Assembly: GCF_027579695.1 (NCBI RefSeq)
Contig: NC_083577.1
Span: forward strand, 55,252,283 to 55,316,282
Direction: 5' to 3'
Origin: Neoarius graeffei
Taxonomy: Eukaryota; Chordata; Actinopteri; Siluriformes; Ariidae
DNA length: 64,000 bases
The translations under genes were made by a program, and so were the position numbers. The notes under the pieces were generated by a model. The model was not told where the DNA came from, ran no database searches, and saw only the letters and a program-made list of their open reading frames with translations. This document shows positions 18,948 to 33,900 of this stretch, piece by piece. Position 1 is the stretch's first letter. Each line of letters begins with the position of its first letter.

Positions 18948-21900
18948 GTTAGATAAATCTTTTGTTCGAACTAGTTTTGATCGTTGTTTTTAAAAAAGTG
19001 ACACGTTCCTGTGCAGAAGTCGTTAAAAATCAATTGAAGTAAGAGAACCGCCTCTGTGTTGTCCTCTGCTCTTGCAGTTCACTGTTTGGATTTCAGAGGC
19101 TTCATGAAGATGGCGCCAGAACGAAGGCCTTGCTGTTAAAGGTAATGTTAGCTATACGCACACAGAACGACCTGGAGCTGGCACTCATCTTTTAGCACCG
19201 TACCTTCATTTCGGCTCCACATCACAGACTTTTAATTTAATTTAGAAGCGAAAATATCGTTTTAGCCTAACTATATATCTATATAGTTATATTTACACAT
19301 GTGTATATATATTTAACGGTACTTTTTTTTTTCCTGCACTGAACTAGATAATTTTCAAGGGGTCGTGCTTGTGATTATTTGTAGTTTTCCTGGCTGGTCT
19401 ACGAAGCGTTTAGCCTTTGCATATTCCATAAACCTGCACCAGTAAACTAGTTAATTGAAGATTGGTGGGTAATTTAAGGGAAATGTATTTCTCCTGCGTT
19501 GTCATTTTGCTTTCTCTGAGCTAGTTGTGTCGCTTTGTTAAGTACTGCTGCTGATAGCATGTGGTGGGCGCGAGATGTGTTAGCCACATATTAATCAGTT
19601 AACTATGTGGCAACCGGCTTTTAGCTAGCAGGCTTGACGTTGTTGCTTTTCTTCCGAATCGTTATTAACGAGTATTAGGTGTAATAACAGTGTTATAGCT
19701 CAACTTGGTGTTCTAGTTAGCGACCCCGGTTAATGTGCAGGTTTAGGACGGACTCGCTAACCTACTAAACCTGGTTAGTTTGCCAGCAAATAACCCGGTT
19801 TAAGCCACCGAGCTTGGCTGCAGTGTTCGTGTAACCTATATAACTATCGAAAAGCTTTCACTCTGACGCACAAATTTTATTTCGCGTTCCTTTTTAGCAT
19901 GTAGACCGCTCCCTTTTTGGGACTACTTCGATAACTACCTTGCTAGCTGGATGCTAGCTCAGTATTTGAATGCGCCATATTACGTGTTTTTGTGTCGGGT
20001 GGTGTTCGGCTAAACGATTTCAAAATAAACGAACATGTATATTTTCTGAAGTGGCTGTGCTGGCACTGTTAGCTAGCCAACCTGGTCAGGGATTAGATTC
20101 CTAAATGCCTGCTCGGTATTTAAGAATAATCATAAAAACAAACTGCACTATCTGGGAATCCAAGCCCTTGTTTGTTTAGTGAGCTGGCACTCAGGGTTTT
20201 CACTTAGCATACGACGTACCTATAACTTAATGGATCTACATAACTGGATTGTAAAGGGGGAAAAAAGATCTTGGACATACTGGCGTCTCTCTCTCTCTCC
20301 TTTTTTTCCCTTTTTTTCTTTTTGTTTTTCTCTGAGTGCAGGCCCAATTCAGGGAGGTTGCGTGCACACAGTTGTCAGCTTGGTCTCGGAAAAAAAAAAA
20401 TCTCATTTCTAACCCTGTTTCAGTTTTAGTCAGGTTAGTCTGTGCCTCTGATTTATGGAGGCCTGTCAGCTTGCATTGCCTGGTTTCCCAAAAACCTTGT
20501 ACAATAATAATAAATGCATGTGTTGGTACAAAAGCTCCACGGCCTGGGAATCTCAGTTCACGCGTGACTTTTGGTGCATTGCATAAGCAACGCAAAATCA
20601 ACTTTAAGCACTCTTCATATGATTAGGGGTCTTGCGGTTCTTAATGTGATATATGATCTAGTTATAAAATGGTTGTATTGATGACGCTAATGATGATGAT
20701 AACTCAAGCCAGTGCTGAAAATCGTGGGAAATATTTATTCTGATATCTTTGTACAAGTCTATTTGCGCATCCTTGTGTATGCGTGTATATAAAATGAATC
20801 CCAAAGGAAACAAAAAGCTCAATTCTCCTAATCGTTGTTCTTTCTGCAGGATATGGTTTCCAGACAAGTAAGATTGTTTATTAATAATGATTGAATTGCG
20901 TGGGATTAGCGATCTCTGTATGAATGGGAGATTTCATGATGGTTTTCAAACTGAAAATTTCATGTCTGTTACATGTCCATCATTTTAATATCAACAAAGG
21001 ATTTTAAGCTTTGTTATAACTTTGTTGTAATGTTGGTGATGCACAGGCGCATGATTATTAGGTCACATCACTGTTAGATGTATGTAGGCTGTACCTGTGC
21101 TACGAACTCTGTTGTCTTGAACCCCTGGAAGCACTACTTCTCTGACAAATCTTTTTAAATATTTTTTTTTGTCTTTCATTTTAAACTCTATAGACTTCAT
21201 CTAGCACCTGGAGTTACTTATATTGATTTTTATAGAAGGTAAAATACGGTGTAATTGCTCCAGAAAAGTGCTGTTTGGTGAAGAAAAAAATTGACGTGGT
21301 GGATTTGGGTGGGAATAAAATCAGAGATGCTTTTGGTAATAATTACATGACCCTACCTCCCTATTTATTTATTTTTAAGTTTGGGATTAAAACTAATCCA
21401 ACCCTAATAGAAAAATATTTTTGATGACTTCTCCATTAAAATCCCATTAATACGTTGTCATTATTAATCATGTCATTATAAACAGAGCATGACGTCAGGA
21501 TCAGATTAATTTAAATTTTTTTAGCTTTGCCATAACAAGATGTACATACATTATGACTGGGAAGCCACTACAGCTTGTGCCAATTACAGTGGCCCCCATT
21601 GTACCCAATCTGCATGTCTTTGGACTGGGGAGGAAACCGGAGCACCCGGAGGAAACCCACGCAGAGATGGCGAGAACATGCGAAATCCACACAGAAAGGC
21701 CTCCGTCGGCCATGAGGTTCGAAGCTGGAACCTTCTTGTTGTGAGGCGACAGTGCTAACCACTGCACCGCCGTGCCACCCCCGGAAATATAGCCGGAATT
21801 TGACAGTTTTGTTATCGCCAGCAAATTTCCAGCATTGGGCCTGAATATGAACGTTGGGACCAACGAACAGGCCCAATCAGAGACGATTGAAGAATAGTGG

Positions 21901-24900
21901 TGTGGCTTTCTACACTCCATGACACCCCAACAAAGTCTAGCATGTCAGAATTTTCCTATTTTTTCGCTTGTTTTGATTCCTACGACGTGTTCACGCCCAG
22001 CTCTTCTGAACCCATGATCGACAGTTTCTTGACCCTCCTCCCCATTGACCTGCAAGGATGTCAGTGATGATTGGTTGAGCTCAGGCTTGTAGTGTTGCCA
22101 GTCTCCTGACTAAGACACAGCACCATTGATTGCCTAATCTGACATGGTGACCATTGGTGAAAGACAAAAGTATTGTGTGGTCTGTTCCTGGCATCAGACT
22201 GAAATGCATTTAATTGCTGTTTTTGAAACAATCCCTGGTAAGGTAACCATCTGATCATTCAATATGATCAAAGTATCAACCCTAATACAGAGGTCAACTT
22301 CTGCCAAATGCTTGAAGAAATCCCAAAGATCACCCAAGCTCGGACAACATGGAGCTGTTGCTAAATAAATAACAAGACAATGATGTGCATAGCTAATCTC
22401 AAAGGTTTTATCACTATTTCTATCCTTTGGCTCCGTTTGGTGCTCATGGGTCAGGTAAGCAGCTTGCACCTACAGAAAAATACTGCTCTTAGTCCCATAA
22501 TACATGGCATATTTGGTTCATTTACTGCATTTCGGTTGACTTAAGGGTTGAATTGCTTTCTCACTGAAATCAAACTGGCTGAAGTTCGCATGGAAATGGA
22601 CTGAACCCACCTCATTCAGAAAATCTGAGACTAGTTATTTGAATGATTTGTGTTCTCACCATTTGTAATTTAATTAAATGCCTCAGAAATATGTATTTTG
22701 GTTCTTGTCAGTCTCAATGTCTTTTGGTCCATTCCCCATAATGTAGTATTTTTGTTTTTAAAACCACTTGATTTTATGAGACATGCTCGTGTACTTGGGT
22801 GGTGTGAGCTTGGTTTTCTCAAAACATCATGCAGTGATGATCATGGTGCAGCTATGTGCAGGAAAGCTTAACCCCTTAATCTAACAGAATTGCTTTGTAA
22901 ACTAGTAATCAGATTCTGCTCATTGCACAGGTGACATGGAAAAGAATTTGCTCTAACTGCATTGTAGGATGTGGGGTGGGGGGAACTGGATGTCAGTTTT
23001 CATCCGAGGTAAGAGCATAGCTCAGTGCAGGGTTTTCTGTGCACACAGTTGTTTACTCAGTCTCAGAAATATCACTTGCCTTAAGATCATGAGTCAATCC
23101 CAGTACAACAAGGTCCCTTCTCTGTAAAGGTACAACAAGTATGTGTGGGCATGCAGTGAGTGGCATTCACGTATTTGCTTGCGTATCTTATGTAAATCTG
23201 TAGGATTAAAAGCAATATCCACTAGATGGCATGTCGGAGGCAAAAAAATCTGTCCATCTGCTTTCTGCTGCCAAGTAGAGCTGTAATGTTTATCGATTTT
23301 ATGCACAAAAATGTTACACTCTGATAAGCTCCATTTCTCTTTAATTTTTTTTGTTGTTGTAACTTTAGTACTCTAATGATCTAGAATTGTACACAAGTAT
23401 GCAATTTCAGCCATGCCGATACTTTGCTTAATCAGTTTTGGACGCAGTGTCACATGGCGTTATAGTGCCTCAAATATTTACACTGGTATTGTACACGTGC
23501 TGCAACAAACAACCACAGAGAACACGAGCGGCCATCTTTTGTATCTCTGGTTTAAACAGGTGAACTCCTCAGTGTGCATGGACGTGTCAAACTAGCTCAT
23601 ATGCCGATAACCCAAGGGAGTTGTGTCTGCACTAAAATTTTGTATCCTCAAAGTACAGATACAATCCCAAATCATAAAGTTGGGACAGTATGGAAAATGC
23701 AAATTAAAAAAGCAGTGACTTTTATTTCTTTGCCCACAGTATGAGCCCAAGATATTTCACGTTCTTTTATTTTATTTATTTTTTCAGGTAAACTTTATTT
23801 AAAATGTGCATCCATTCCTGTGTTTCAGGCCTGCAACATATTGCAAAAAAAGTTGGAATGGGGGCAATTTAGGGCTAGTAATGAGGTAAAACAATGATGT
23901 GACTTGAAACGGTTAATGTCAACAGGTGATTTTGTAATTATGATTTGGTACAAAATCAGTATCCTGGAAAAGCATAGTCTTTGAGGAGCGTAGGTGGGCA
24001 GAGGAGCTCCAGTTTGTCAACAAATGTGCAAGGGGAAAATGATTTTGTTTTTAGAAAGCTAGGAAGGAATTGGGGATATTTCGCACTCTACAGTGCATAA
24101 CATTAAATGATTAAGGAATCTGGAGGCATTTTGGTGCATCAGGGGCGCAAGACTAAGCTGAACACCAGTTATCTCCGATCCCTCAGACGGAACTGAATCA
24201 AGAACCGTCATTCCTCTATAGCTGCTATAACCACGTAGGCTCGGGGTTACTTTGGCAAACCTATTGAGCACTGCAATACAGAGTTACATCCACAAATGTC
24301 AGTTAAACTTTACTGTGCAAAAAGGAAGCCTTATGTTAACTGTGTCCAGAAGCACTGTCCTCTTCTCTGGGCTCAGAGGCATCTGGGATGGAACATCGCA
24401 CAGTGGAGATGTTTGTGGCCAGACGAATCAGTATTCCAGGTCTTTTTTTTTTTTTTTGGAAGAAATGGATGCTGTGTGCTCTGAACTAAAGATGAAAAAG
24501 ACCATCCAGACGGTTACCAGCAACAAGTGCAAAAGCCAGGGTCTGCTGTGGTATTGGGTTGATGTCCGTGCCCTTGGTAAAGGTAACCTACGCTTCTGTG
24601 ACGACAGCATTAATACAGAAAAGTAGCCCAAGAGTTTGCAGCAACATTTGTTGCCTTCAAGACAGCATCTTTTCCAGGGATATTTCAACAAGACAATGCA
24701 AAACCACATTCTGCACGCATTACAAAGGCATAGCTGTGGAAGAAGAGGGTGCCTGTCCCCAATGGAGAACGTGTGGCAAATGTTGAAATGGAAAATGACA
24801 ATAGTGGCTCCTTAAGACCTGTTTGCAGGCAGAATGGGACAAAAGAACACCTGAAACACTTCACCACTTGGTGTCTTCAGTCCCTAAACGTCTTAAGTGT

Positions 24901-27900
24901 TGCGAGAAGGAATGGTAACATTTTATAAAGTGGTACTGTAATCCCCCCCCCCCCCCCCCCCCCCCCCCCCAAAAAAAATGTGTTGCAAGAATAAGAATGC
25001 AATAATGTTAATTTTGGGGGAAAGTTATAAAATTCAAGAGGTAGAACATTAAATAATGTGCTGTTATTGTTTTGAGTGCAATACAGGTCAAAGTTTATTT
25101 ACAAATCATTGTTTTCAGTTTTAACTTCACTTTCAACATGCCATCCCATCCCAACTTTTTCTGATTTTGGGTTGTATGAAAATACCTTTTAAATGGAATC
25201 AAATGGAGTCAATACAGTGTCAAATATTTACAGGTGTGAAGAGTTTTTGTGAAGCCTAAGCACAATTTACAGAGACATGAATATTTGTGTACAAAAATCA
25301 ACTACTGCAGGATCTCTGTACACCCCCTCAAATATGTAGCATCATGTGTTTTTGGCCCTGTAAGTTTATACTGGAAACGTTTAATTTGATAAAATGTGCA
25401 CATGATAAAACTATGCTGTGTGATTTTTAAGGTGTGATTTGGTATTAACAGGCCCGAAGTGTTTTAAAGAAAACCTTCCCCACATCATTACACAACTACA
25501 CCAGTCTGGACTGTTGATGCTAGACAGGTTGGGTTCATGGATTCATGTCGCTGGCACCAAATTCTGACCCTATCATCTGTGTACACCTCAGCAGAAATGG
25601 AGATTCATCAGACCAGGCTACGTTTTTCCAGTCTACACCTGTCCAGTTTTGCTGAACCTGTGCCCACTGCAGCCTTACCTTTCTGTTCTTGGCTGACAGA
25701 AGTGGGAACCCAGTGTGGTCTTCTGCTGTTGAAGCCCATCTGTCTCAACTTTTAATGTGTTTGTCCATTTTGAAATGCTTTTCTGCTCACCACAGTGGTA
25801 CAGGGTGGTTGAGTTCTTGTAGCCTTTGTCAACTCAAACCAGTGTGGCCATTCTTGGTTCTCCATGGCCATTCTTGACAAGTCATTTGTCTGCTTAACTG
25901 TTGCTCACTGGATGGTTCGGTGTGGGGTTTGGGTTTAATTGTGTAGTTCTTGAGTAAACTCTAGAGATTCAAAATCCCTGGAGATCAGCAATTGTACTCA
26001 AACCAGACTGTCTGGCACCAACAATCACGCCATGGTCAAAAGCATTGAAACCAAAACTTTCCCCGTTCTGATGGTTGATGTGAATAATACCTGAAGCTGC
26101 TGGCCAGTATCTGCATGATTGTTATACATGGCACTGTTGCCATGCGATTGGCTGATAGATCATTGTATGAATGAGTTAGGTGTTCCTAATAAAGTGTTCT
26201 GTGAGTGTATAATGAGATCCAATATCATGATGAATGAATCAGTGATGGGCCAATGAAAATGTTACAGAAGCCTGGATAGGCCATTAAATTTTTAATCCCT
26301 GTGCACAATCTAGTACAATATGCCCAGTTTGGTTTAACTTTGATCCAGGATGTTACATTGGTATCAGTCGTAATACTAGTACAGCCTTTATCTACTTTTT
26401 GTTCTAAGGTCTTTAGTTTAATAACACACTCAGTGCATTTACATACACATCCAAATCGAGCTACTGTCGGTAATCGAGCTAAGGGTCCCAGCAGGGGTGC
26501 CAGAGAAATCCAATCCTACATGCACACAAGGAAATCGAGCTATTGTGTGCGGTACATTGTGCACCCGAGCCACAGGTGGCGCTACACGCCCCATCGTGTT
26601 GGTACACTTCCGGTTGTCATCATGAAGAAGAGCTATTCAAGAGTATAAACAAAGTTATCAGTTCCATGTTCGTTCGTTCGTTCTCCTTGTTCCTCCTGAC
26701 CTCTTCTGCTGCTTGCTACTACTACTGTTGTCATGCCGACCGAGGCTGTTGTGTTTCCCGCTTGTGGTCTCGTCACTCGTCACTTCTGGAAGGGGCAGTG
26801 CTGAAGTAAGTAGCTCGACTACGTAGCTCGATAGGGTTTACATGCACTAAGTAGCTCGGCTACAATCACATAACCTAGGTCGCGTAGCTCGATTACGAGA
26901 AATCCAGTTCGGTTCGATTTCAGCCGAGCTAAGGTGTTTCCATGGCATTTAGAATTTCGATTTCAGTCGAGCTACGGCAGAAATTCGATTTTCTCTATGT
27001 GCATGTAAACACACTGACTGTTCCCTTTTTGTTTTATTTCTACTCTTTGCACAGAAAAGTTTGATTTTATTTGAAATGGTTGTGGTTGTAGTTCAGACTC
27101 TGAATTCGACACAAATGAAAGAAAAATGTATAGATGTGTGACGGGGGGAAGCTGATTAAAGCACTGGGCCACCTTGAGCCACCAGAACAGCCTCAGTTGT
27201 GCTTAGAACTGTACTAGGGAGATGAACACCATTCTTCAGTTGGTGTTTTTGATGAGTGGTGTGTAGCGTTTTGTCTACCATGTTATTCCCTCAAGTGGCC
27301 GGAGGGGTTGAGATGGTGTGTGCGTGTGTTTTTATAAATGCATATTATTTAGAGAGTCATGTCTGATAGATGGAGGTGGAGTCATCCTGGAAGAGATCAC
27401 TCCCATCAGGACAGATGTTTCGTCATAGGCTAAAGGTGATCAACGAGAATAACATTTTGATTCACAGTGACTGCCCCCTAAGGGGATAAGTGCACACAAG
27501 CCAGCAAACTTAAATGCTCCCCATAGCATAACAGAGCTATCTGTCATTTTCATGTACTTCAGCCCATTTGTGCAACACCAATACCAAATAAATTGGGATG
27601 TTGTGTAAAATACAAAGGAAAAACTGAATACAATGATTTGCAAATCCTCTTTGACCTACAGGTGCATCTAAAAAGAAAAAAACCCAGAATATTGTGGTCC
27701 CCCCCCCCCCCCCCCCCGAAAGGAAACCTTTCATATTCTATATCTATTACATGTAAACTGAAATTTCAGGCCTTTTTTGTTTTAATTTTGCTGATTATGG
27801 CTTGTGTGTGGTGTTTTTTGGAGAACCTGATGGGTCTACCAATCAACTTTTGCTGACTTAATGAAGAGAAGGACTAAAGTATCGGAGTTATGGATAAATT

Positions 27901-30900
27901 ATGGCATGTTTTATGTATGAGGTCAAATGATGCGTTAATATGGGATTAGTGGATGCAAACATGATTGATCAAATTAACTTAAATCACAGTAGGTTTTGAT
28001 GTCCTATGACAATTTTAATGAATCTGAGCCAGATTTGTTACTATGTCATTATGTGCTTAAATCTATTCTACACAAGATTGGTTAGTGAAGGCCAGTATTT
28101 TAAGTGTACCTACCTGCTGAATGTCGGCAGATTGGGTCCTACTGAAAGGTTTTGAAAACTCAAGTATTACTTGTTCCTAAATTCTGGCATGTGCTTTAAA
28201 GGAACAGTCCACCGTATTTCCATAATGAAATATGCTCTTAGCTGAATTGAGACGAGATGCTCCGTACCTGTCCGAGCCTTGCGCGACCTCCCAGTCAGTC
28301 AGACGTAGTCAGACGCGCTGTCACTCCTGTTAGCAATGTAGCTAGGCTCAGCATGGCCAATGGTATTTTTTGGGGCTGTAGTTAGATGCGACCAAACTCT
28401 TCCACGTTTTTCCTGTTTACATAGGTTTATATGACCAGTGATATGAAACAAGTTCAGTTACACAAATTGAAACGTAGCGATTTTCTATGCTATGGAAAGT
28501 CCGCACTATAATGACAGGCGTACTAACACCTTCTGCACGCTTCGGCAGCGCATTGATATCTGAGCTCCGTATCAGTGCACTGCCGAAGCGTGCAGAAGGT
28601 GTTAGTACGCCTGTCATTATAGTGTCGGACTTTCCATAGCATAGAAAATCGCTACGTTTCAATTTGTGTAACTGAACTTGTTTCATATCACTGGTCATAT
28701 AAACCTATGTAAAACAGGAAAAACGTGGAAGAGTTTGGTCGCATCTAACTACAGCCCCAAAAAATACCATTGGCCATGCTGAGCCTAGCTACATTGCTAA
28801 CAGGAGTGACAGCGCGTCTGACTACGTCTGACTGACTGGGAGGTCGCGCAAAGCTCGGACAGGTACGGAGCATCTCGTCTCAATTCAGATAAGAGCATAT
28901 TTCATTATGGAAGTACGGTGGACTGTTCCTTTAAGCCAAGTGTATTCAAGCCACAATGAATAGTACATGAATGTCAGAAGGGACACTCAATGAAGAAACT
29001 TGTGTAAAAATGCTTTCCAATCATTATGGCAAAATAACTTCTTTTGCAGTTTACATGAGTGTTCGTACAAACATCAAAATGCTTGTGTATGATTTTGGTA
29101 AAAATGTGTATGGCACATGTTGCACAAATTTGGAAATGACCAAAGAATTTTTCTGTGGTGAAGGATTTTAATTTTGGTGGTAAACACATGCATTTTTACA
29201 TCTTTTTCCAGGCCATTCGCTGCTATGATGCCTACATCTTGAAATCTGAAGGAAAAGTTGAACCTGAGGTGTTTTGCCAGTTAGGCCATTTCAACCTCTT
29301 GCTAGACAATTACCCTAAAGGTGAGTCAATATTAAGGTGTGCGTTTTTTTTTTTTTTTTTTTTTTTAAACCTATTTTATTATTCTCACCCACACATGACC
29401 CCGGCTGCTCTGCTTGAATGTAAAGTTCTATGCGGTATTTTTAAATTGAGTCAGCATCACTAATTACCTTCAAATTTCTCTCTCTTAAAGCATTATCTGC
29501 ATACCAGAGGTACTACAGTTTACAGTCAGACTACTGGAAGGTGAGACACATTCTGGAAAACTTCATTCACAGCTTTTTGTTTCTGTGGTTTATTTTAGTT
29601 CCTGGACTAGATGCATGTTGGTGCTAGTCAGAGTTTTGTGTGGGAAGGCAAGCACTCGGGGATGCCATAGAGTGCTCCTGATGACCATTTTCTAGATTTC
29701 CAGTGATTCAGGCTTGGTTGGCTGTTGACAAACTGAACGTGAGCTGTGCTAGCTCTCACACTGTAGATCACTTGTAGGTTTTCTCACTTGTACCTTATTT
29801 GAGTAAGCTCAAGTCTGAACATTGCGGTGTGTTGCTTCCTTGTGCTGTCCAGCAAGACTGAAACTGTCTATTTATTGTTTTCTCAACTAGATTGATTTGA
29901 TTGATCAGATCCAGCATGTAAAATCAATCATTCTTTTAATTTGCACATGTACCATATCGGTGGCTAAAGCCCAGCTCCTAAATAAATTATTTTTCCTCTG
30001 GTTTGTAGCCTTTTCTCTTCTGTGTGATTGATGCAAGTGGTATGGTTTGGCTTGAGCTCAGTACTGTATGTCTACTGAGTCTGAAATGGCGCTTGCCGTG
30101 TCTACTTCTCCTGCCAATGGTACCCTGTGTTCCTTGCTGCATAAGACTGTGCTGGAAACAAAGTATGTGTACTTGATGAACTGCGGTACTGAATAGGGCC
30201 TGACTGATAAGGGAATTTTGGCACTGATGATGAAGGAAAAAGGTCTGTGATTTCCAATAAGCGAAATTATTGGTCAATACCCACCCCTCTTAATTTGAAT
30301 AGAAATCTTATTAAAATATTATGAATAGTACAAAAATAGTCAGGCAGACCTTAATGTACACTGAAACATTTTGAACTATGGACACAACAATTATTTTAAT
30401 GAGGCCAGTATACATACATAACTGTTTGTCTGTCTAGAAACATGCACATTTAAGTGTTTTCAAGGTATAACCTACTCAATTAGAAAAACGTTTAATCCTT
30501 CAAATATAGCATACTAGTGCATCTCAAACATTTTAGAATATTGTGTATATATAATTCAAAAAGCTAAACTTTTCATTACCTATAACATGAAATATTTCAA
30601 GCCTTTTAATTTTGATTATGGCTTATAGCTCATGAAAATCAGAAATACAGTATCTCAAATTATTAGAATATTTCCCAAAGATCAAACAGAAAAGGATTTA
30701 CAATACAGAAATGTCCAACTTCAGAAAAGTATGTACATTTATACACTCAATAGTTGGTTGGGGCTCCATTACCACAAATTACTGCATCAGTGTGGTGTGG
30801 CATGGAGGTGATCAGCCTGTGGCACTGCTGATGTGTTATAGAAGCCCAGGTTGCTTTGATAGCAGCCTTCAACCCATCTGTATTTTTGAGTCGGGTGTTT

Positions 30901-33900
30901 CTCATCTTCCTCTTGATGGTACCCCAGAGATTCTCTATGGGTTTCAGATCAGGTGAGTTGACTGGCCAGTCAAATACAGTAATACTAAATGGTTTGCTGA
31001 CCATGATGGTAGTTTTGGCACTGTGGCCAGGTGCCACGTCCTGCTGGGAAAGGAAATCAGCATCTCCATAAAGCTTGTCAGCAGATGGAAGCATGAAGTC
31101 TCCTGGTAGACGGCTGTGTTGACTTTGGACTTGATAAAACAGTGGACCAACACCAGTAGATGACATGGCACCCCAAATCATCAGACTGTGGAAACTTCAC
31201 ACTGGACTTCAAACACCTTGGATTCTGTCTCCCCCCACTCTTCCTCCAGACTTTAGGACCTTGATTTCCGAATGAAGTGCAAAATATACTTTTCATCTGA
31301 ACAGAGGACTTTGGACCACTGAGCAAAGTCCAGTTCTTTCTCTCCTTAGACCAGGTAAGACACTTCTGACATTGTCTACGGTTCAGGAGTGGCTTGATAT
31401 TAGGATCGTGACAGTTGTAGCCCCTTTCCTGAAGATGTCTGTACGTGGTGGCTCTTGATGAACTGACACCAGCCTCAGTCTGTTCCTTGTGTGCTCTCCC
31501 AAGTCCTTGCATCGACTTTTCTTGACAATTTTCTCAAGGCTGTGGTCATCCCTGTTGCTTGTGCACCTTTTCCAGCCAGCCTTTTCAGCAATGACCTCCT
31601 GTGGCTTACCCTTCTTGTGGAGGGTGTCGATGACCATCTTCTGGACAACTGTCAAGTCAGCAGTCTTCCCCATGATTGTGGTTGTGTAGTGAACTAGACT
31701 GAGAGATACAAGGTATTTATACTGCTTTACTCGATCTTGAAATGTGGCAATATTTTGAGGGTTTTTTTTGGGGGGGGGGTCCCCTTGGCCATAATTATCA
31801 AAATAGAAAAATGCTTGAAATATTTTAGTTTGTTTTAATGTGTAGAATATAATTTATTTTTTAATGATTGATGGAAAATATTGAACTTCTTAATGAGATT
31901 CTGATTGAGATGCAGTAGTGTATGTAATGTTAATGTAAATAACTAAATGACTTGACTGTATCTATGTAGGAACTGTACAAAAAACTAATTTCAGTTCACA
32001 CTAGATACAGTTTGTACATGTATGCCATTTATGTCTACAACTGAAGCTGAGTTTATTTTTAAATTGCTGAATTTCATCTGTGTGACATGCCTTTACTACT
32101 CTGGCAATACCTTGGAATGCTACAAATCACAATCAGCTGACCCAAGCAGTGGTGTTGCAGTGTGCCCTCTGGTGGACAAACTATGCAACAACTAATATTG
32201 AGAGTCCATCTTCTGCGCCCCCTCCTTTTTTTTTTTTTTTTTTAAATTGTTTCTGATTTTTTTTCAAAACTGATGCCAATTTATCAGCAACTGGCTCATA
32301 TTGGCTGATATCAACACGTCAATTCATTGGTCAGACTCTGTTGCAGAGTTGGTGGTGGCATGAGTTGAAGTGATTTTCAGAGAGAATTCAGGGTTGCATA
32401 ATGCACACTCAGTATGTCTCAGTAGCAATGAGTGACTGTTATTAAATAAACTGAACCGGATTTTGTGTAGTGGTGTCAACACTAGTTGCACTGGACAACA
32501 AACACATGTCCTTAATTACCTGAAAATCCTTTGTGAAGTCTCCTTCTCCCCTCACCTCACCCAGAGTACAATCATTGGTTGTTTTGTAATATGTTATGGA
32601 GACAAAAATATTGTTAATGTATTCTTGCTGATGGTTAAAGTACCATGTAAAGAGTGTCTGTGTGTGTATAAAAGTGGACGGTGCCCACATGTTCACTCCC
32701 ATTCTATAGAAATGAAGCCAGAATACATTCCTTATGTCAAATTTGCCACCAGTCTGTGCAGTAGAGACTTTCTTGAGTTTGTACAGTAGGCCTGCTCCTT
32801 TCCAGAATGCTGTAGAATGTGCTCATGGTGGAAATCAGTCTTGCATCTATCCAGAGAGCTTAAATAATTTCATCTGGACATATTTTGTTATTATGGATGT
32901 GTTTTAAGGACCTCTTCACTTGGACAGGAACTGGATATTTGCTGACATTAACCGTGGTTTCAGGAAGAGCACCTGGTTAGCAGCAGTCGGCAGTACATGG
33001 ACAGTCAATATCTATATTAAGTTTTTAAGGCATTGCCTAAAAGTGGAGCTCTGGATGAGTGTATGAACAAAATATTTGCTAGGGCACAAAACCAACCTGA
33101 ATAGAATATTCTAGCATATGAACCCTCCAATTATGTAGTGTATTTTGCATTAATAAATTGCTGCCTTGTTTGACGGTGACAACAATAATGAGAGACACAT
33201 CAGTTATAAATACGCATTTATTCCTTTCTTTGACACTGTGTGCCAGAAACAACACCACGACATTTATGTTGTGACTCTGCTGGATGCCTGGTGGACAGCA
33301 GTGAACCAGCGCTTTCGCTTTACATCATTATTATATAGTCACAATCGAATATCACAGTTATTCGGTTCCGTCTTTCATGTCCACGTGTGTTTGAGCTCGG
33401 AGCGCAGCCGCCGACTGCAATTACACCATTAGAACTAATTAGCATGCGGCTGTTCAGGATTAGAGTGCAATCATATAAGGAATCTAACACAGACTTTGTG
33501 AAAGCCTTGTATTTTGTATTGCTTTTCTGGTTTTGACCCCGTTTGTTTTTGGACTGTAAGTATTATTACCTCTGATATCCTGTCTGTGCCTCACTTGATC
33601 ACTGCCTGTTTATTGACTCTGTCTTCATTTTGGATCCGTTTGCTAGCATGCTTTCAATAAAACTCTTCCTGCACAGACATTCGTCCACCGCCCTTACATG
33701 ACTAAAACTGTCCAACAAGCTCGTGGACTAATAAAACTTTTTAGTTTTTATGACTTTGTGAATATTTTCCATAAAATGTATTTAAATCCCATATTTTTGA
33801 AAAAATAAATTAAAAAATGGGCTAGATAAGTCATCTATCTTATCTAAACGATATAAATTTCGTTGTCTGGTGGTCAACGGGCAGCACGGTGGTGTCGGGG

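Noticed and set aside
20179-20626. Overlapping frames on both strands in kdm6a intron 2
   Set aside because: No splice context, no motif, low-complexity pyrimidine tract; treated as chance.
24942-24970. Poly-C run as a regulatory G-quadruplex
   Set aside because: Lies inside a Tc1-type element and such runs are often assembly noise; a similar run occurs at 27700.
33166-33432. 88-codon frame as a gene
   Set aside because: No family match and overlaps the possible solo LTR; no splice signals.
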